Assembly: GCA_025963645.1 (NCBI GenBank)
Contig: JAOQAI010000016.1
Coordinates: forward strand, 62,001 to 126,000
Length of the DNA stretch: 64,000 bases
Source: Flaviaestuariibacter sp.
GTDB lineage: Bacteria > Bacteroidota > Bacteroidia > Chitinophagales > Chitinophagaceae
Reading direction: 5' to 3'
Shown: positions 8,745 to 17,477 of the stretch, in pieces
Position numbering within the stretch: position 1 is the first letter of the stretch
Layout: each line of letters starts with the position of its first letter
Translations under genes and position numbers: made by a program
The notes under the pieces: model-generated
Databases searched by the model: none
The model's input: only the letters and a program-made list of their open reading frames with translations
Told to the model about the DNA's origin: nothing

Positions 8745-9143
8745 TTAGTATATGTAGCAAAGTACTTCGCCACCAATGTTCTGCGTCTTCGCTTCTTTGT
8801 CAGTCAATACACCTTTTGATGTAGAGATGATAGCGATACCCAGTCCATTCTTTACACGACGGAAATCAGCAGGCTTAGCGTAGTTACGCAGACCCGGACG
8901 GCTTACTCTTTCCAAACTTTGAATAGCCGGCTGTTTCGTAGCAGCGTCATACTTCAAAGCGATCTTGATCAAGCCTTGCTTGTTGTCGTCTTCAAATTTG
9001 TACTTCAGGATATACCCTTGGTTGTACAGGATTTCAGTCATACGCTTTTTAAGGTTAGACGCTGGAATCTCAACGATTCTGTGCCCTGCCATTTGCGCAT
9101 TACGAATTCTTGTCAAAAAATCTGCGATAGGATCTGTTACCAT
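8745..9143 (-). CDS. rpsH: 30S ribosomal protein S8
   Basis: 132 residues. [18 protein letters not shown] near the N terminus and the C-terminal [18 protein letters not shown] are the S8 signatures. S8 binds the central domain of 16S rRNA and in some bacteria represses the spc operon by binding its mRNA. Whether that control exists here cannot be seen. Confidence 0.97.
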   Translation of the reverse strand: MVTDPIADFLTRIRNAQMAGHRIVEIPASNLKKRMTEILYNQGYILKYKFEDDNKQGLIKIALKYDAATKQPAIQSLERVSRPGLRNYAKPADFRRVKNGLGIAIISTSKGVLTDKEAKTQNIGGEVLCYIY

Positions 9144-9185
9144 GTTTATGTTCCTCCTACACTCTGTTTATCCAGAGCAATTGGA

Positions 9186-9268
9186 TGTTTATTAAAATGT
9201 TGAATTGTTTAGCTGTTGAGTTGTTGATGGATTCGCCTAAACGACTAAACCTACAAACGCCTCAACGT
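9186..9268. repeat. Octamer-like inverted repeats between rpsN and rpsH
   Basis: 9199-9230 reads as TTGAATTG/TTTAGCTG/TTGAGTTG units with an 8-nt period. 9236-9268, read on the minus strand, is CGTTGAGG/CGTTTGTA/GGTTTAGT/CGTTTAGG, again 8-nt. The two halves are partly complementary. Confidence 0.5.
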
Positions 9269-9270
9269 TT

Positions 9271-9540
9271 TTACCAGCTTGCTTTTTTCAAACCTGGTAT
9301 CATACCATTCAAAGCCATGTCACGAAGTGCGATCCGCGAGATACCGAAGTGACGGCTATAACCTCTTGGACGACCTGTCATCTGGCAACGGTTTTTCAAA
9401 CGAACGGCAGATGAGTTTCTTGGTAAAGCATCTAATCCAGCGAAATCGCCGGCTGCTTTCAATGCCGCTCTTTTATCAGCGTATTGGGCTACCAATTTCT
9501 CTCTCTTGCGTTGTCTGGCCTTTACTGATTCTTTAGCCAT
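9271..9540 (-). CDS. rpsN: 30S ribosomal protein S14 (zinc-free type)
   Basis: 89 residues. No CxxC pairs are present, so this is the zinc-independent (C-) form. The C-terminal half [20 protein letters not shown] plus [19 protein letters not shown] is diagnostic. S14 assembles late into the 30S head. It sits between rplE and rpsH as expected. Confidence 0.97.
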   Translation of the reverse strand: MAKESVKARQRKREKLVAQYADKRAALKAAGDFAGLDALPRNSSAVRLKNRCQMTGRPRGYSRHFGISRIALRDMALNGMIPGLKKASW

Positions 9541-9568
9541 GTTTTATTAGAGTTTTAAGTTGTACTAA

Positions 9569-10135
9569 TTATTTCTTGATGTTTTTGAAAGGCATACCGA
9601 GTTCTTTCAACAATTCGTATGCTTCTTCATCATTCTTAGCCGTTGTTACGAAAGTGATATCCATACCCGTGATACGAGCTACCTTGTCGATATCAATCTC
9701 CGGGAAGATGATCTGCTCTGTAACACCCATGGTATAGTTGCCACGACCGTCGAAAGATTTCTCGCTGATTCCTTTGAAGTCACGTACACGTGGTAACGCA
9801 ACCGCGATCATACGATCCAGGAATTCATACATTTTCTCACCACGTAAGGTAACACGGGCGCCAATTGGCATGTGCTTACGCAATTTGAAGTTAGAGATGT
9901 CTTTCTTAGACATTGTCGGAACTGCTTTCTGACCGGCAATAGTTGTGATCTCGTCAATCGCAACGTCGATCAGTTTCTTATCATTTACAGCGCCGTTCAC
10001 ACCACGGTTGATCGAGATCTTCGTGAGCTTTGGAACCTGCATTATCGATTTATATCCAAAACGTTTCATCAACGCAGGGATTACTTCGCCTGTATATTTT
10101 TCCTTTAATCTAGGAGTATTAGTTGCCGTTGCCAT
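9569..10135 (-). CDS. rplE: 50S ribosomal protein L5
   Basis: 188 residues. The family motifs [37 protein letters not shown] and the [19 protein letters not shown] terminus are visible. L5 binds 5S rRNA and contacts the P-site tRNA. Its ATG overlaps the rplX stop by one base (TAATG), suggesting translational coupling. Confidence 0.97.
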   Translation of the reverse strand: MATATNTPRLKEKYTGEVIPALMKRFGYKSIMQVPKLTKISINRGVNGAVNDKKLIDVAIDEITTIAGQKAVPTMSKKDISNFKLRKHMPIGARVTLRGEKMYEFLDRMIAVALPRVRDFKGISEKSFDGRGNYTMGVTEQIIFPEIDIDKVARITGMDITFVTTAKNDEEAYELLKELGMPFKNIKK

Positions 10136-10470
10136 TATTTGATTACCTCCCCTGATTTTTTAGATGTACGAACTGTTTTACCTGCATCATCTTTTGTACG
10201 AGATACTTTAGATGCTTGCTTGCCATCCCACAACATAACGTTAGAGATCTGCATAGGCGCTTCCTGCTTTACAATACCACCTTTGGTATTTTGTGCAGAA
10301 GGCTTTGTATGCTTTGTAATGATGTTCACACCTTCCACAATCACTTTACCCGCATCTACCAATACTTCTTTTACAAGGCGTGGTTTCTTCAAGTCTTTAT
10401 CATCACCGGCGATCACAACTACCTGATCTCCTTTTCTGATATTGTACTTTGGTTTAAATCTTGTTTTCAT
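10135..10470 (-). CDS. rplX: 50S ribosomal protein L24
   Basis: 111 residues. The KOW motif is seen near the N terminus ([19 protein letters not shown]), followed by the [19 protein letters not shown] segment. L24 is an assembly initiator of the 50S subunit. It ends in a one-base overlap with rplE. Confidence 0.97.
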   Translation of the reverse strand: MKTRFKPKYNIRKGDQVVVIAGDDKDLKKPRLVKEVLVDAGKVIVEGVNIITKHTKPSAQNTKGGIVKQEAPMQISNVMLWDGKQASKVSRTKDDAGKTVRTSKKSGEVIK

Positions 10471-10574
10471 TTTAAATCGTTTTCCCTTTCGGGCTTTTAC
10501 CTCTCCTGATACTGCCAGGAAATTTATTTACAGAACTATGATGCTTCTTTAAACGTCACGCCAGAGGCGTGCAC

Positions 10575-10943
10575 CTACAGAACTTCCGGTGCCAGGGATA
10601 CAATCTTCATGTAACCTTTATCGCGAAGCTCACGAGCTACTGGTCCAAAAATGCGTGTGCCTCTTGGATCGTCAGCTGCATTCAGGATCACAACTGCGTT
10701 GTCATCAAAACGGATATAAGAACCGTCTTTACGACGCAGTTTGTTTTTAGTGCGAACGATAACCGCTTTTGCAACGGTACCTTTCTTTATACCACCGGCA
10801 GGAATAGCATCTTTGATCGTAACAACGATCTTATCTCCTACTCTTGCATAACGCTGACCACTGTTACCCAATACACGGATACAAAGCACTTCTTTAGCAC
10901 CGCTGTTATCCGCTACGTTCAAACGGGATTCTTGCTGGATCAT
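10575..10943 (-). CDS. rplN: 50S ribosomal protein L14
   Basis: 122 residues. [19 protein letters not shown] at the N terminus and the [20 protein letters not shown] segment identify L14. It contacts the 30S subunit and is the docking site of the silencing factor RsfS. Confidence 0.98.
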   Translation of the reverse strand: MIQQESRLNVADNSGAKEVLCIRVLGNSGQRYARVGDKIVVTIKDAIPAGGIKKGTVAKAVIVRTKNKLRRKDGSYIRFDDNAVVILNAADDPRGTRIFGPVARELRDKGYMKIVSLAPEVL

Positions 10944-10948
10944 TTCTT

Positions 10949-11036
10949 AAAATTTTGAATTTTGAATTTTGAATTTTTGAATTACCTGCTTCTTTTCAGA
11001 AGCTCATTCATCATTCAGCACTCAACATTTATAATT
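10949..11036. repeat. ATTTTGA heptamer array and inverted partner between rpsQ and rplN
   Basis: 10951-10983 contains four ATTTTGA-type units, exact 7-nt period with one 8-nt step. 11003-11028 on the minus strand reads GTTGAGT/GCTGAAT/GATGAAT/GAGCTTC, another 7-nt phrasing. No coding potential is evident. Confidence 0.6.
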
Positions 11037-11039
11037 GAA

Positions 11040-11330
11040 TTACTTAACTTTCTCTACAATCTCCACTAATCTCCAACGCTTGGTCTTGCTCAGCGGGCGG
11101 GTTTCCATGATACGAACCACGTCGCCGATGCTGGCTTCGTTCTGCTCGTCATGCGCATGAAAACTAGTAGTCTTCTTTACGAACTTACCATAAAGCGGAT
11201 GCTTTACTTTACGCTCCACCTTAACCGTGATGGTCTTGGTCATTTTGTTGCTACTAACCACACCGATCCTGGTTTTCCGGAGGTTTCTTGCTTCAGTACT
11301 TTGTACTTCGGTATTTGTTGTTTCAGCCAT
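11040..11330 (-). CDS. rpsQ: 30S ribosomal protein S17
   Basis: 96 residues, slightly long because of a 16-residue N-terminal lead ([16 protein letters not shown]). The S17 OB-fold core follows: [40 protein letters not shown] and [18 protein letters not shown]. It binds helices 7 and 11 of 16S rRNA. Confidence 0.97.
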   Translation of the reverse strand: MAETTNTEVQSTEARNLRKTRIGVVSSNKMTKTITVKVERKVKHPLYGKFVKKTTSFHAHDEQNEASIGDVVRIMETRPLSKTKRWRLVEIVEKVK

Positions 11331-11378
11331 TTTTCAGCTTTTAATGGATTATTTAAAATCCTTGTTTATCCAAAAAGG

Positions 11379-11588
11379 TTAGATACCTATTTGCTTCTTC
11401 TGTAATTCAGTTTTCAAACGAGCCAGCTCTCTGCGCAGCGTCCGGATGCTTTGCGGATTTTCCAACGGGGAAAGCGCATGAGCGAATTCAAGTTTTTTCA
11501 AACGGGATTCATCTTCCTTAATGCGGGCAGACAAATCTTGTTCTTCTAAACCTTGAATGCTTTTTTTGAAATCTACTGTCTTTGACAT
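11379..11588 (-). CDS. rpmC: 50S ribosomal protein L29
   Basis: 69 residues in a helical hairpin. The C-terminal half ([19 protein letters not shown] then [15 protein letters not shown]) is typical of L29. L29 lies at the exit tunnel beside L23, where SRP and trigger factor dock. Confidence 0.95.
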   Translation of the reverse strand: MSKTVDFKKSIQGLEEQDLSARIKEDESRLKKLEFAHALSPLENPQSIRTLRRELARLKTELQKKQIGI

Positions 11589-11609
11589 GTTGATCAGTTT
11601 TTACTATTC

Positions 11610-12032
11610 TTATGCGCCAATAAGGTCTCGACGCGTCACAAATTTTGTTGCAATTGGCAATTTACCAGCTGCCAGTTTCAAAGCACCTTGTGCTACTTCT
11701 TCAGAAACACCATCCAGTTCGAAAATGATGCGTCCTGGCTTCACCACGGCAGCATAATACTCCAGATTACCTTTACCCTTACCCATCCGCACCTCTGCAG
11801 GCTTGTTGGTAATTGGTTTGTCAGGAAAAATACGGATCCACACATTTCCTTCACGCTTCATGTGACGGGTCAATGCCTGACGGGCTGCCTCGATCTGGCG
11901 GGCAGTGATCCAATGATCTTCCAAAGCTTTCAATGCATAGGAACCAAAAGAGATCGTAAACCCTCTTTTAGCATCGCCTCTCATGCGACCTTTCTGCATT
12001 TTCCTGTGCTTTGTTCTTTTCGGCTGTAACAT
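11610..12032 (-). CDS. rplP: 50S ribosomal protein L16
   Basis: 140 residues. [19 protein letters not shown] at the N terminus, then [20 protein letters not shown] and [20 protein letters not shown], are diagnostic. L16 helps shape the A-site region of the 50S. An array of TTTGAAG-type heptamers sits immediately upstream. Confidence 0.98.
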   Translation of the reverse strand: MLQPKRTKHRKMQKGRMRGDAKRGFTISFGSYALKALEDHWITARQIEAARQALTRHMKREGNVWIRIFPDKPITNKPAEVRMGKGKGNLEYYAAVVKPGRIIFELDGVSEEVAQGALKLAAGKLPIATKFVTRRDLIGA

Positions 12033-12037
12033 ATTTA

Positions 12038-12066
12038 GTTCGAAGTTTGAAGTTTGAAGTTTGAAA
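12038..12066. repeat. Four tandem GTTTGAA heptamers between rpsC and rplP
   Basis: GTTCGAA followed by three exact GTTTGAA copies (12038-12065). Period is exactly 7 nt. In the minus-strand frame after rpsC it would read as a FKLQTSN-type peptide, but there is no gene there. Confidence 0.8.
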
Positions 12067-12128
12067 TGATCTCGCTTATCAAACCAGTTATATTGTTATT
12101 TACAGTTCTTACTTTTCTTAAGTAGCGA

Positions 12129-12980
12129 TTATCTTCTACCGCCACCACCGCCTGCGCCGCCTTGACGTCCGCCACCAGCACCGGCTCCACCGCCACGGTT
12201 AAATCCACCGCCGCCGCCACCGGCTCTGCGATCACCGCCACGGTCTCCACCGCGACCACCAAAATCGCCACCACGTCCGCCATCTCTGCGGTCGCCCATT
12301 GCACCGGCTTTTTCACCACCTGCAATGAAGTTCGGATTCAGGTCACGCTTGGTAAGCACTTCACCTTTACAGATCCATACCTTGATACCGATCTTACCGT
12401 AAACCGTTTGCGCAAAAACGTTTGCATAATCGATATCCATACGGAAGGTATGAAGCGGCACACGTCCTTGCATGAACTTTTCGCTACGTGCGATCTCAGC
12501 GCCGTTCAAACGTCCGCTAAGCTGGATTTTGATACCTTCTGCACCCATACGAAGTGTAGAAGCGATCGCCATCTTAGTAGCTCTTTTGAAGTTGATACGG
12601 TTCTCGATCTGACGAGCGATGGTATCTCCTACGATCATCGCATCCATTTCAGGGCGACGGATCTCTAGGATATTAATCTGCACATCTTCGTTAGAAGTCA
12701 GCTTCTTCAATTCTTCTTTCACACGATCAACTTCGCCACCGCCTTTACCAATGATGATACCTGGCTTAGAGGTGTGAATTGTAATGATCAGTTTGCCGAG
12801 CGTTCTTTCGATAACGATCTTAGCAATACCGCCTTTGCTGATGCGGGCAGTTATATAGGTTCTGATCTTGTTGTCCTCGATCAGTTTTTTACCGTAGTCC
12901 TTCTTGTTGCTGTACCAGTTAGATTCCCATCCTCTTACGATGCCTAAACGGTTGCCAATTGGATTTGCTTTTTGACCCAT
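12129..12980 (-). CDS. rpsC: 30S ribosomal protein S3 with Arg/Gly-rich tail
   Basis: 283 residues. [18 protein letters not shown] at the N terminus, the KH-domain GxxG in [18 protein letters not shown] and the C domain [20 protein letters not shown]-type segment (here [19 protein letters not shown]) are unmistakable. The last 60 or so residues (about 222-283) are almost only Gly, Arg, Asp and Ala with RGG and GGR repeats, an extension that most S3 proteins lack. S3 forms the mRNA entry site and has helicase activity. An RGG tail could add RNA contacts, which is inference. Confidence 0.97.
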   Translation of the reverse strand: MGQKANPIGNRLGIVRGWESNWYSNKKDYGKKLIEDNKIRTYITARISKGGIAKIVIERTLGKLIITIHTSKPGIIIGKGGGEVDRVKEELKKLTSNEDVQINILEIRRPEMDAMIVGDTIARQIENRINFKRATKMAIASTLRMGAEGIKIQLSGRLNGAEIARSEKFMQGRVPLHTFRMDIDYANVFAQTVYGKIGIKVWICKGEVLTKRDLNPNFIAGGEKAGAMGDRRDGGRGGDFGGRGGDRGGDRRAGGGGGGFNRGGGAGAGGGRQGGAGGGGGRR

Positions 12981-13003
12981 ACGTTTTGATTATCCGGCCC
13001 CCG

Positions 13004-13423
13004 TTAGGAAGCAAGAGTTTTAGAATTATTATTTACTTTGCTTGAGTACGTTTTCTTAGCCGCTGTTTTCTTCAGCTCTTTTGCCGTCGGCGTGTCATTT
13101 ACCATCAAGGTAACGTGGTTGCTACGCTTGCGGATCTTGTAACCACGACCTTGTGGTGCCGGACGCATACGCTTTAATGTACGTGCTCCGTCAACAAAGA
13201 TGGTTGTTACATATAAGCCTTCTGCATCGCCGCCTTCATTCTTCTGCTTCCAGTTAGAAATGGCGCTTAATAAAAGTTTGCGCACCGGCTCAGATGAATG
13301 CTTTGGATTGAATTCCAAAACCGCCAGGGCTTTATCTACCTTCATTCCACGGATAAGGTCTGCGATCAGACGCATTTTACGTGGTGATGTCGGGTAATTT
13401 CTCAGTTTTGCTACTGCTTCCAT
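13004..13423 (-). CDS. rplV: 50S ribosomal protein L22
   Basis: 139 residues. [20 protein letters not shown] near the N terminus and [20 protein letters not shown] near the tunnel-loop hairpin identify L22. The loop lines the exit tunnel and is a macrolide-resistance hot spot. A basic tail of about 25 residues ([20 protein letters not shown]) ends the protein. Confidence 0.97.
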   Translation of the reverse strand: MEAVAKLRNYPTSPRKMRLIADLIRGMKVDKALAVLEFNPKHSSEPVRKLLLSAISNWKQKNEGGDAEGLYVTTIFVDGARTLKRMRPAPQGRGYKIRKRSNHVTLMVNDTPTAKELKKTAAKKTYSSKVNNNSKTLAS

Positions 13424-13430
13424 TTTATAA

Positions 13431-13507
13431 GTTTGAGGTTTAAGGTTTGAGGTTTAAGGTTATCGTTGATTGCATCAACTTTCAACTTTAGACTTTAGAC
13501 TTTAAAC
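13431..13507. repeat. GTTTGAG/GTTTAAG heptamers and inverted partner between rpsS and rplV
   Basis: 13431-13461 is four alternating GTTTGAG and GTTTAAG units. 13478-13507 read on the minus strand is GTTTAAA/GTCTAAA/GTCTAAA/GTTGAAA. The inverted layout is the same as in the rpsE-rpmD spacer. Confidence 0.75.
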
Positions 13508-13514
13508 ATTTATA

Positions 13515-13784
13515 TTATCCTTTCTTATTAGAGTGACCTTTGAAGTTCCGTGTAGGGGCAAACTCTCCAAGCTTGTGTCCTACCATGAACTCTGTTACAT
13601 ACACAGGGATAAATTTGTTACCATTGTGTACCGCAAAAGTGTGACCTACAAAATCAGGAGTGATCGTCGAACGGCGGCTCCATGTTTTGATCACGCCTTT
13701 CTTGTTTTTACCGTCATTAATCGCCACCACTTTCTCTTCGAGGTGAGTGGCTACATAAGGACCTTTTTTAATTGAACGAGCCAT
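13515..13784 (-). CDS. rpsS: 30S ribosomal protein S19
   Basis: 89 residues. [19 protein letters not shown] and the core [20 protein letters not shown] with [12 protein letters not shown] are diagnostic. S19 binds the 16S 3' domain with S13. It lies between rplB and rplV as usual. Confidence 0.98.
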   Translation of the reverse strand: MARSIKKGPYVATHLEEKVVAINDGKNKKGVIKTWSRRSTITPDFVGHTFAVHNGNKFIPVYVTEFMVGHKLGEFAPTRNFKGHSNKKG

Positions 13785-13816
13785 GCTTTATTTCTGTTTA
13801 AGAAGATTCGGTTTAA

Positions 13817-14656
13817 TTATTTCGCCAGTTTCTTACCGTTGCTGCGTTGGATGATCAGCTTATCGCTGCCCTTACCTTTTGTACGCGTCTTCAGACCACG
13901 AGAGTACATACCAGTACGGCTGCGAGGCTGTCCGCCGGAAGCACGACCTTCACCACCACCCATCGGATGATCGACTGGGTTCATTGCCACACCACGAACA
14001 CGTGGACGGATACCTTTCCAAACATTACGACCGGCTTTACCCATTGACTGCAATTGGTGATCGCTGTTAGAAGCGCTACCAACGGTTGCAAAGCAATTGA
14101 TCAACACCTTGCGCAATTCGCCGCTTGGCATTTTTAATACCGCGTATTTTTCTTCTTTGTTGGAAAGCTGGGCAGAGGCACCCGCAGAACGAGCGATCTT
14201 ACCACCTTGTCCAGGCTGCATTTCGATGTTATGAACCACGGTACCCAAAGGCATGTTTTTCAATTGCAATGCGTTACCCAAATCAGGAGTAGCCGTGTTA
14301 CCACTAACTACAGTCATTCCAACGGTTAAGCCTTGTGGAGCAAGGATATAACGCTTTTCTCCATCAACATAGTTCAACAAAGCGATGAACGTCGTACGGT
14401 TTGGATCGTATTCGATCGATGCAACTTTCGCAGGCACATCATGCTTATCGCGTTTGAAATCGATAATACGGTAAGCCTTCTTATGTCCGCCACCAATGTA
14501 GCGCATAGAGCGGCGTCCCTGGAAGTTACGACCACCCGTGCGGCCTTTAACTTCCAACAAAGACTTTTCAGGTTCGTTAGTCGTGATCTCTGCGTAAGCG
14601 TTACCGATTCTCCAACGAGTTCCGGCTGTAATAGGTTTATACTTCTTTAGTGCCAT
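13817..14656 (-). CDS. rplB: 50S ribosomal protein L2
   Basis: 279 residues. The C-terminal signature [20 protein letters not shown] contains the conserved His of the peptidyl-transferase region, and [19 protein letters not shown] lies in the N half. L2 is required for subunit association and peptide bond formation. Length and order are standard. Confidence 0.98.
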   Translation of the reverse strand: MALKKYKPITAGTRWRIGNAYAEITTNEPEKSLLEVKGRTGGRNFQGRRSMRYIGGGHKKAYRIIDFKRDKHDVPAKVASIEYDPNRTTFIALLNYVDGEKRYILAPQGLTVGMTVVSGNTATPDLGNALQLKNMPLGTVVHNIEMQPGQGGKIARSAGASAQLSNKEEKYAVLKMPSGELRKVLINCFATVGSASNSDHQLQSMGKAGRNVWKGIRPRVRGVAMNPVDHPMGGGEGRASGGQPRSRTGMYSRGLKTRTKGKGSDKLIIQRSNGKKLAK

Positions 14657-14739
14657 GATATATTTGCAAGGTTTGCGGTCTTGCGGACCATTCTTTTATT
14701 AATTTCTGATTTACAATTTCGAATTAGAAACCAGAGATT

Positions 14740-15039
14740 TTAAATGTTTGAATACAGGTCAATCGTTTCGCCTTCGGCTACAGTTACCATTGCTTTTTTA
14801 TAAGCCGGCTTCTGTCCTTTGGTATAACCTTTCTTCGTATAACGAGTCTTGTTTTTACCAGGTACAACGGAAGTGTTCACATCAACGATGCTCACACCAT
14901 AAAATTCTTCTACCGCTTTTTTGATCTCCAGCTTATTCGCCTGGCGAGCTACTTTAAAAGCAAAGCGACGCAGGCTTTCTTGCTGACCGTTTGCTTTCTC
15001 GGTTAAAATCGGCTTTATCAATACTTCAGAGAGTTTCAT
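14740..15039 (-). CDS. rplW: 50S ribosomal protein L23
   Basis: 99 residues. IKPILTEKANGQQESLRRFA, then FKVARQANKLEIKKAVEEFY and the basic GKNKTRYTKKGYTKGQKPAY loop fit L23. It binds trigger factor and SRP at the tunnel exit. Confidence 0.97.
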   Translation of the reverse strand: MKLSEVLIKPILTEKANGQQESLRRFAFKVARQANKLEIKKAVEEFYGVSIVDVNTSVVPGKNKTRYTKKGYTKGQKPAYKKAMVTVAEGETIDLYSNI

Positions 15040-15064
15040 CTGAGTTGTTTTAATTCTTTAATAA

Positions 15065-15706
15065 TTAAGCAGCTACTTCTGCCTCTTCTTCCGTTGCAAA
15101 AACCTTTGCAGCGCTTTCCGTTAACACCAATACTTCTGAGTTCATGATATCGTACGTGTTGATGTCGCTTAGTTGCACACCCAGAACAGATGGCACATTA
15201 CGCAGGCTCATGTACAGGTTATCATTGTATTCCGGAAGGATGAACATTAATTTCTTATCACCTACTTTCAGAGCATTCATGACATTCATGAATGTTTTTG
15301 TTTTAGGAGCATCCAGAGTGATGTCTTCTACAACAAAAATGGCGTTGGCTTGTGCCTTGTGCGTCAGCGCAGACATCTTAGCGAGATCCTTCACCTTACG
15401 ATTCAATTTGATATCGTACTTGTGTGGTTTTGGTCCGAAGATGGTACCACCACCCTTATACAAAGGGTTGCGAATATTACCTTTACGGGAACCACCGGTA
15501 CCTTTTTGCTTGTGCAGTTTGCGGCTGGAACCTTTTACTTCGGCACGTGTCTTTACTTTATGCGTTCCTTGGCGCTGTGCACCCAGGAATTGCTTTACAG
15601 CTAAGTAGATAGCGTGGTTATTTGGATCGATACCAAATATATCTTCAGGAAGTTCAACAGTTCTGCCTGTTTCCTGTCCTTGTATGTTTAATACGTTCAG
15701 TTGCAT
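15065..15706 (-). CDS. rplD: 50S ribosomal protein L4
   Basis: 213 residues. The tunnel loop KGSSRKLHKQKGTGGSRKGN and the GGTIFGPKPHKYDIKLNRKV segment are characteristic. L4 lines the exit tunnel and in gammaproteobacteria autoregulates the S10 operon; no equivalent leader was recognised here. Confidence 0.98.
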   Translation of the reverse strand: MQLNVLNIQGQETGRTVELPEDIFGIDPNNHAIYLAVKQFLGAQRQGTHKVKTRAEVKGSSRKLHKQKGTGGSRKGNIRNPLYKGGGTIFGPKPHKYDIKLNRKVKDLAKMSALTHKAQANAIFVVEDITLDAPKTKTFMNVMNALKVGDKKLMFILPEYNDNLYMSLRNVPSVLGVQLSDINTYDIMNSEVLVLTESAAKVFATEEEAEVAA

Positions 15707-15708
15707 GA

Positions 15709-16326
15709 TTACTTCTGGATTAAAACGATTGAACCAATATGGCCTGGAACAGAACCACTTAATAATATGTAGTTTTTGTCGGCAAAAACCTTAACGACTT
15801 TCAGACCTTTCATCTTTACACGGTCCTGACCCATACGACCAGCCATGCGCATGCCTTTGAATACACGGGCAGGATAAGAAGATCCACCGATAGAACCCGG
15901 CGCTCTTTGACGGTCATGCTGACCATGGGAAGCTTCACCCACACCAGAGAATCCGTGGCGTTTTACAACACCCTGGAAACCTTTACCTTTTGTTGTACCT
16001 ACTACTTCGACCTTATCGCCTTCAGCGAAAATGTCGACAGTAATGGTATCACCAATTGCTTTTTCTAAAGAAGAGTTGCGAAATTCTTTTACGAATTTCT
16101 TAGCCGAAGTGTTGGCTTTTGCGAAGTGAGCTTTTTCAGCACCGATAGTGTGCTTTTCTTTTTTGTCGCCATAAGCTACCTGCAGAGCGCTGTAGCCATC
16201 TGTTTCCTGCGTTTTAACCTGGGTAACTACGCAGGGACCAGCTTCGATGATCGTGCAGGCGGTTTGTTTTCCGGCTGCATCGAAGATGCTGGTCATCCCA
16301 ATTTTTTTACCAATGATTCCTTTCAT
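15709..16326 (-). CDS. rplC: 50S ribosomal protein L3
   Basis: 205 residues. [20 protein letters not shown] at the N terminus, and [20 protein letters not shown] with the Gln that is methylated in some bacteria, identify L3. It is an early-assembly protein near the peptidyl-transferase centre. A 316-bp gap, unusually long for an S10 operon, precedes it. Confidence 0.98.
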   Translation of the reverse strand: MKGIIGKKIGMTSIFDAAGKQTACTIIEAGPCVVTQVKTQETDGYSALQVAYGDKKEKHTIGAEKAHFAKANTSAKKFVKEFRNSSLEKAIGDTITVDIFAEGDKVEVVGTTKGKGFQGVVKRHGFSGVGEASHGQHDRQRAPGSIGGSSYPARVFKGMRMAGRMGQDRVKMKGLKVVKVFADKNYILLSGSVPGHIGSIVLIQK

Positions 16327-16642
16327 TTTCTTACGGTTTTTCCCGCAAGGTTATTCAAGACATTCTACGTCAGTTCTCAGTTATACTGAGCTTGACGAAG
16401 GGTCAATCCTGGTTCATCAACGACCTTTTCCGTGGTTCGACAAGCTCACCATGACAGTGAGAGCGGTGGAAGTACCGTTGACAAACAAACCTCGAAGGGC
16501 TTGTTTATATGTTGCCTCCAATTTTTTACGTTGGAGAATTTCTAAACTCAGAGCTCTTTTTTCATCCGGCTTGCACCGTAAGATTGAGAGATGACATATT
16601 TGATAAGAACTGTTTAACTTGAATGGCTTTCGCCGGCTCAGG
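16327..16642. repeat. 316-bp spacer between rpsJ and rplC with inverted-repeat element
   Basis: No gene is seen. The spacer contains TGAGCTTGACGAA (16387-16399) and its near-exact inverse TTCGACAAGCTCA (16436-16448), the pattern of a dispersed Bacteroidota intergenic palindrome. A single arm of the same element recurs near 38863-38875. A second symmetric stretch with TTGGAGGCAACAT-like complement occurs about 16510-16545. Open frames here are short and lack family features. Confidence 0.6.
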
Positions 16643-16948
16643 TTAGGCTTTGATTTCTACTTCTACACCGGAAGGCAGATCCAACTTTGAAAGCGCATCC
16701 ACTGTACGGGATGAAGACGTGTAGATATCCAGCAAACGCTTGTGCGTAGCTAACTGGAACTGCTCACGGCTCTTCTTGTTTACGTGTGGCGAACGCAAAA
16801 CGGTAAAGATCTTTCTACGGGTAGGAAGAGGAATTGGTCCTGTTACTACTGCTCCCGTGCTACGAACTGTTTTTACGATCTTCTCTGCAGATTTATCTAC
16901 CAGATTGTGATCGTAAGACTGTAATTTGATTCTAATTCTTTGTGACAT
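16643..16948 (-). CDS. rpsJ: 30S ribosomal protein S10
   Basis: 101 residues from the ATG at 16948, which gives the standard [20 protein letters not shown] start; an upstream in-frame ATG at 16981 would add 11 atypical residues and overlap the promoter. [20 protein letters not shown] and [18 protein letters not shown] are S10 motifs. S10 works in the 30S head and also with NusB in antitermination. It is the first gene after the S10 promoter. Confidence 0.97.
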   Translation of the reverse strand: MSQRIRIKLQSYDHNLVDKSAEKIVKTVRSTGAVVTGPIPLPTRRKIFTVLRSPHVNKKSREQFQLATHKRLLDIYTSSSRTVDALSKLDLPSGVEVEIKA

Positions 16949-16978
16949 AAGCCAGACCCATTTTTTACAATGGGAGTG

Positions 16979-17010
16979 CAAAGGTAACGGCCTTTAACTG
17001 AACAGACAAA
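16979..17010 (-). promoter_or_regulatory. S10 operon promoter (TTTG-N20-TACCTTTG)
   Basis: On the minus strand TTTG (17007-17010) is followed after 20 nt by TACCTTTG (16979-16986), an exact match to the Bacteroidota -33/-7 consensus. It ends 30 nt before the rpsJ ATG. It implies that rpsJ and the downstream genes are transcribed separately from fusA. Confidence 0.8.
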
Positions 17011-17144
17011 AGTTTGAGGTCTTTTTTTCTCAAATAATGCTTAAAAGCAGTAGTTTTTGCAACAAATTTTTGTTAAGGCATTAGCGCCTCTAACTATTTA
17101 TGACATTGATCGTAAGTGGAGAATGACTTTTCTAGGATTGAGCT
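17011..17144. other. Spacer between the AbrB-like gene and the S10 promoter
   Basis: 134 bp, AT-rich, no gene or hairpin recognised. Its lower end borders the promoter at 16979-17010. Confidence 0.4.
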
Positions 17145-17399
17145 TTACTCTTTGTCTAATTCATCTTTCAAAACATCGTCCCAATCGATAGAGTCAGCAT
17201 TTGACGCATCTGCTTGTGCAAAGAGCGTTTCCCAATCCTTCGGTTGTTTAGGCTGCGTTGCAGGCCTAATTAAAATGCCCTCTTCCTTCCATTCCAAAAC
17301 AACATTTTTTGTTGCTAGCAGTTCAAGGTACTCCTCAGGAATACACACTCCTCTAGCTTCGTCTATATCAATGATTTGTGTGGGATAACCGGGTGTCAT
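17145..17399 (-). CDS. Orphan AbrB/MazE-like antitoxin-type DNA-binding protein
   Basis: 84 residues. The N-terminal half (TQIIDIDEARGVCIPEEYLE, then LLATKNVVLEWKEEGILIRP) has the short beta strands and IP.. pattern of swapped-hairpin AbrB/MazE/SpoVT domains. The C-terminal half is acidic (DWETLFAQADASNADSIDWD, then DVLKDELDKE), as in MazE antitoxins that use this tail to grip a toxin. No toxin gene adjoins: fusA lies upstream and rpsJ downstream. It lies between the fusA terminator and the S10 promoter, so it is a single-gene insertion into a normally contiguous pair. It may be a free-standing antitoxin or transcription regulator. Family assignment is from fold-like pattern only. Confidence 0.65.
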   Translation of the reverse strand: MTPGYPTQIIDIDEARGVCIPEEYLELLATKNVVLEWKEEGILIRPATQPKQPKDWETLFAQADASNADSIDWDDVLKDELDKE

Positions 17400-17426
17400 A
17401 GCATGAATTTAAACCAAAACAAATAA

Positions 17427-17454
17427 AAATCCCGGCAATTTCTTACCGGGATTT
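17427..17454 (-). terminator. Intrinsic terminator after fusA
   Basis: AAATCCCGG (17427-17435) pairs with CCGGGATTT (17446-17454) around a 10-nt loop. On the minus strand the stem is followed by a T-rich tail. It lies between the fusA stop and the AbrB-like gene. Confidence 0.75.
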
Positions 17455-17477
17455 ATCACACTTAGCAATTTTTAATA

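Noticed and set aside
12035-12325. Minus-strand frame ending in a FKLQTSN-like peptide
   Set aside because: It overlaps rpsC in another frame and its end is the translation of a heptamer repeat.
16126-16594. Plus-strand frames over rplC and the rpsJ-rplC spacer
   Set aside because: No similarity to any family and they run through an inverted repeat; rplC on the minus strand explains most of the sequence.
16949-16981. Earlier ATG for rpsJ
   Set aside because: It adds residues not found in S10 and overlaps the promoter -7 box.
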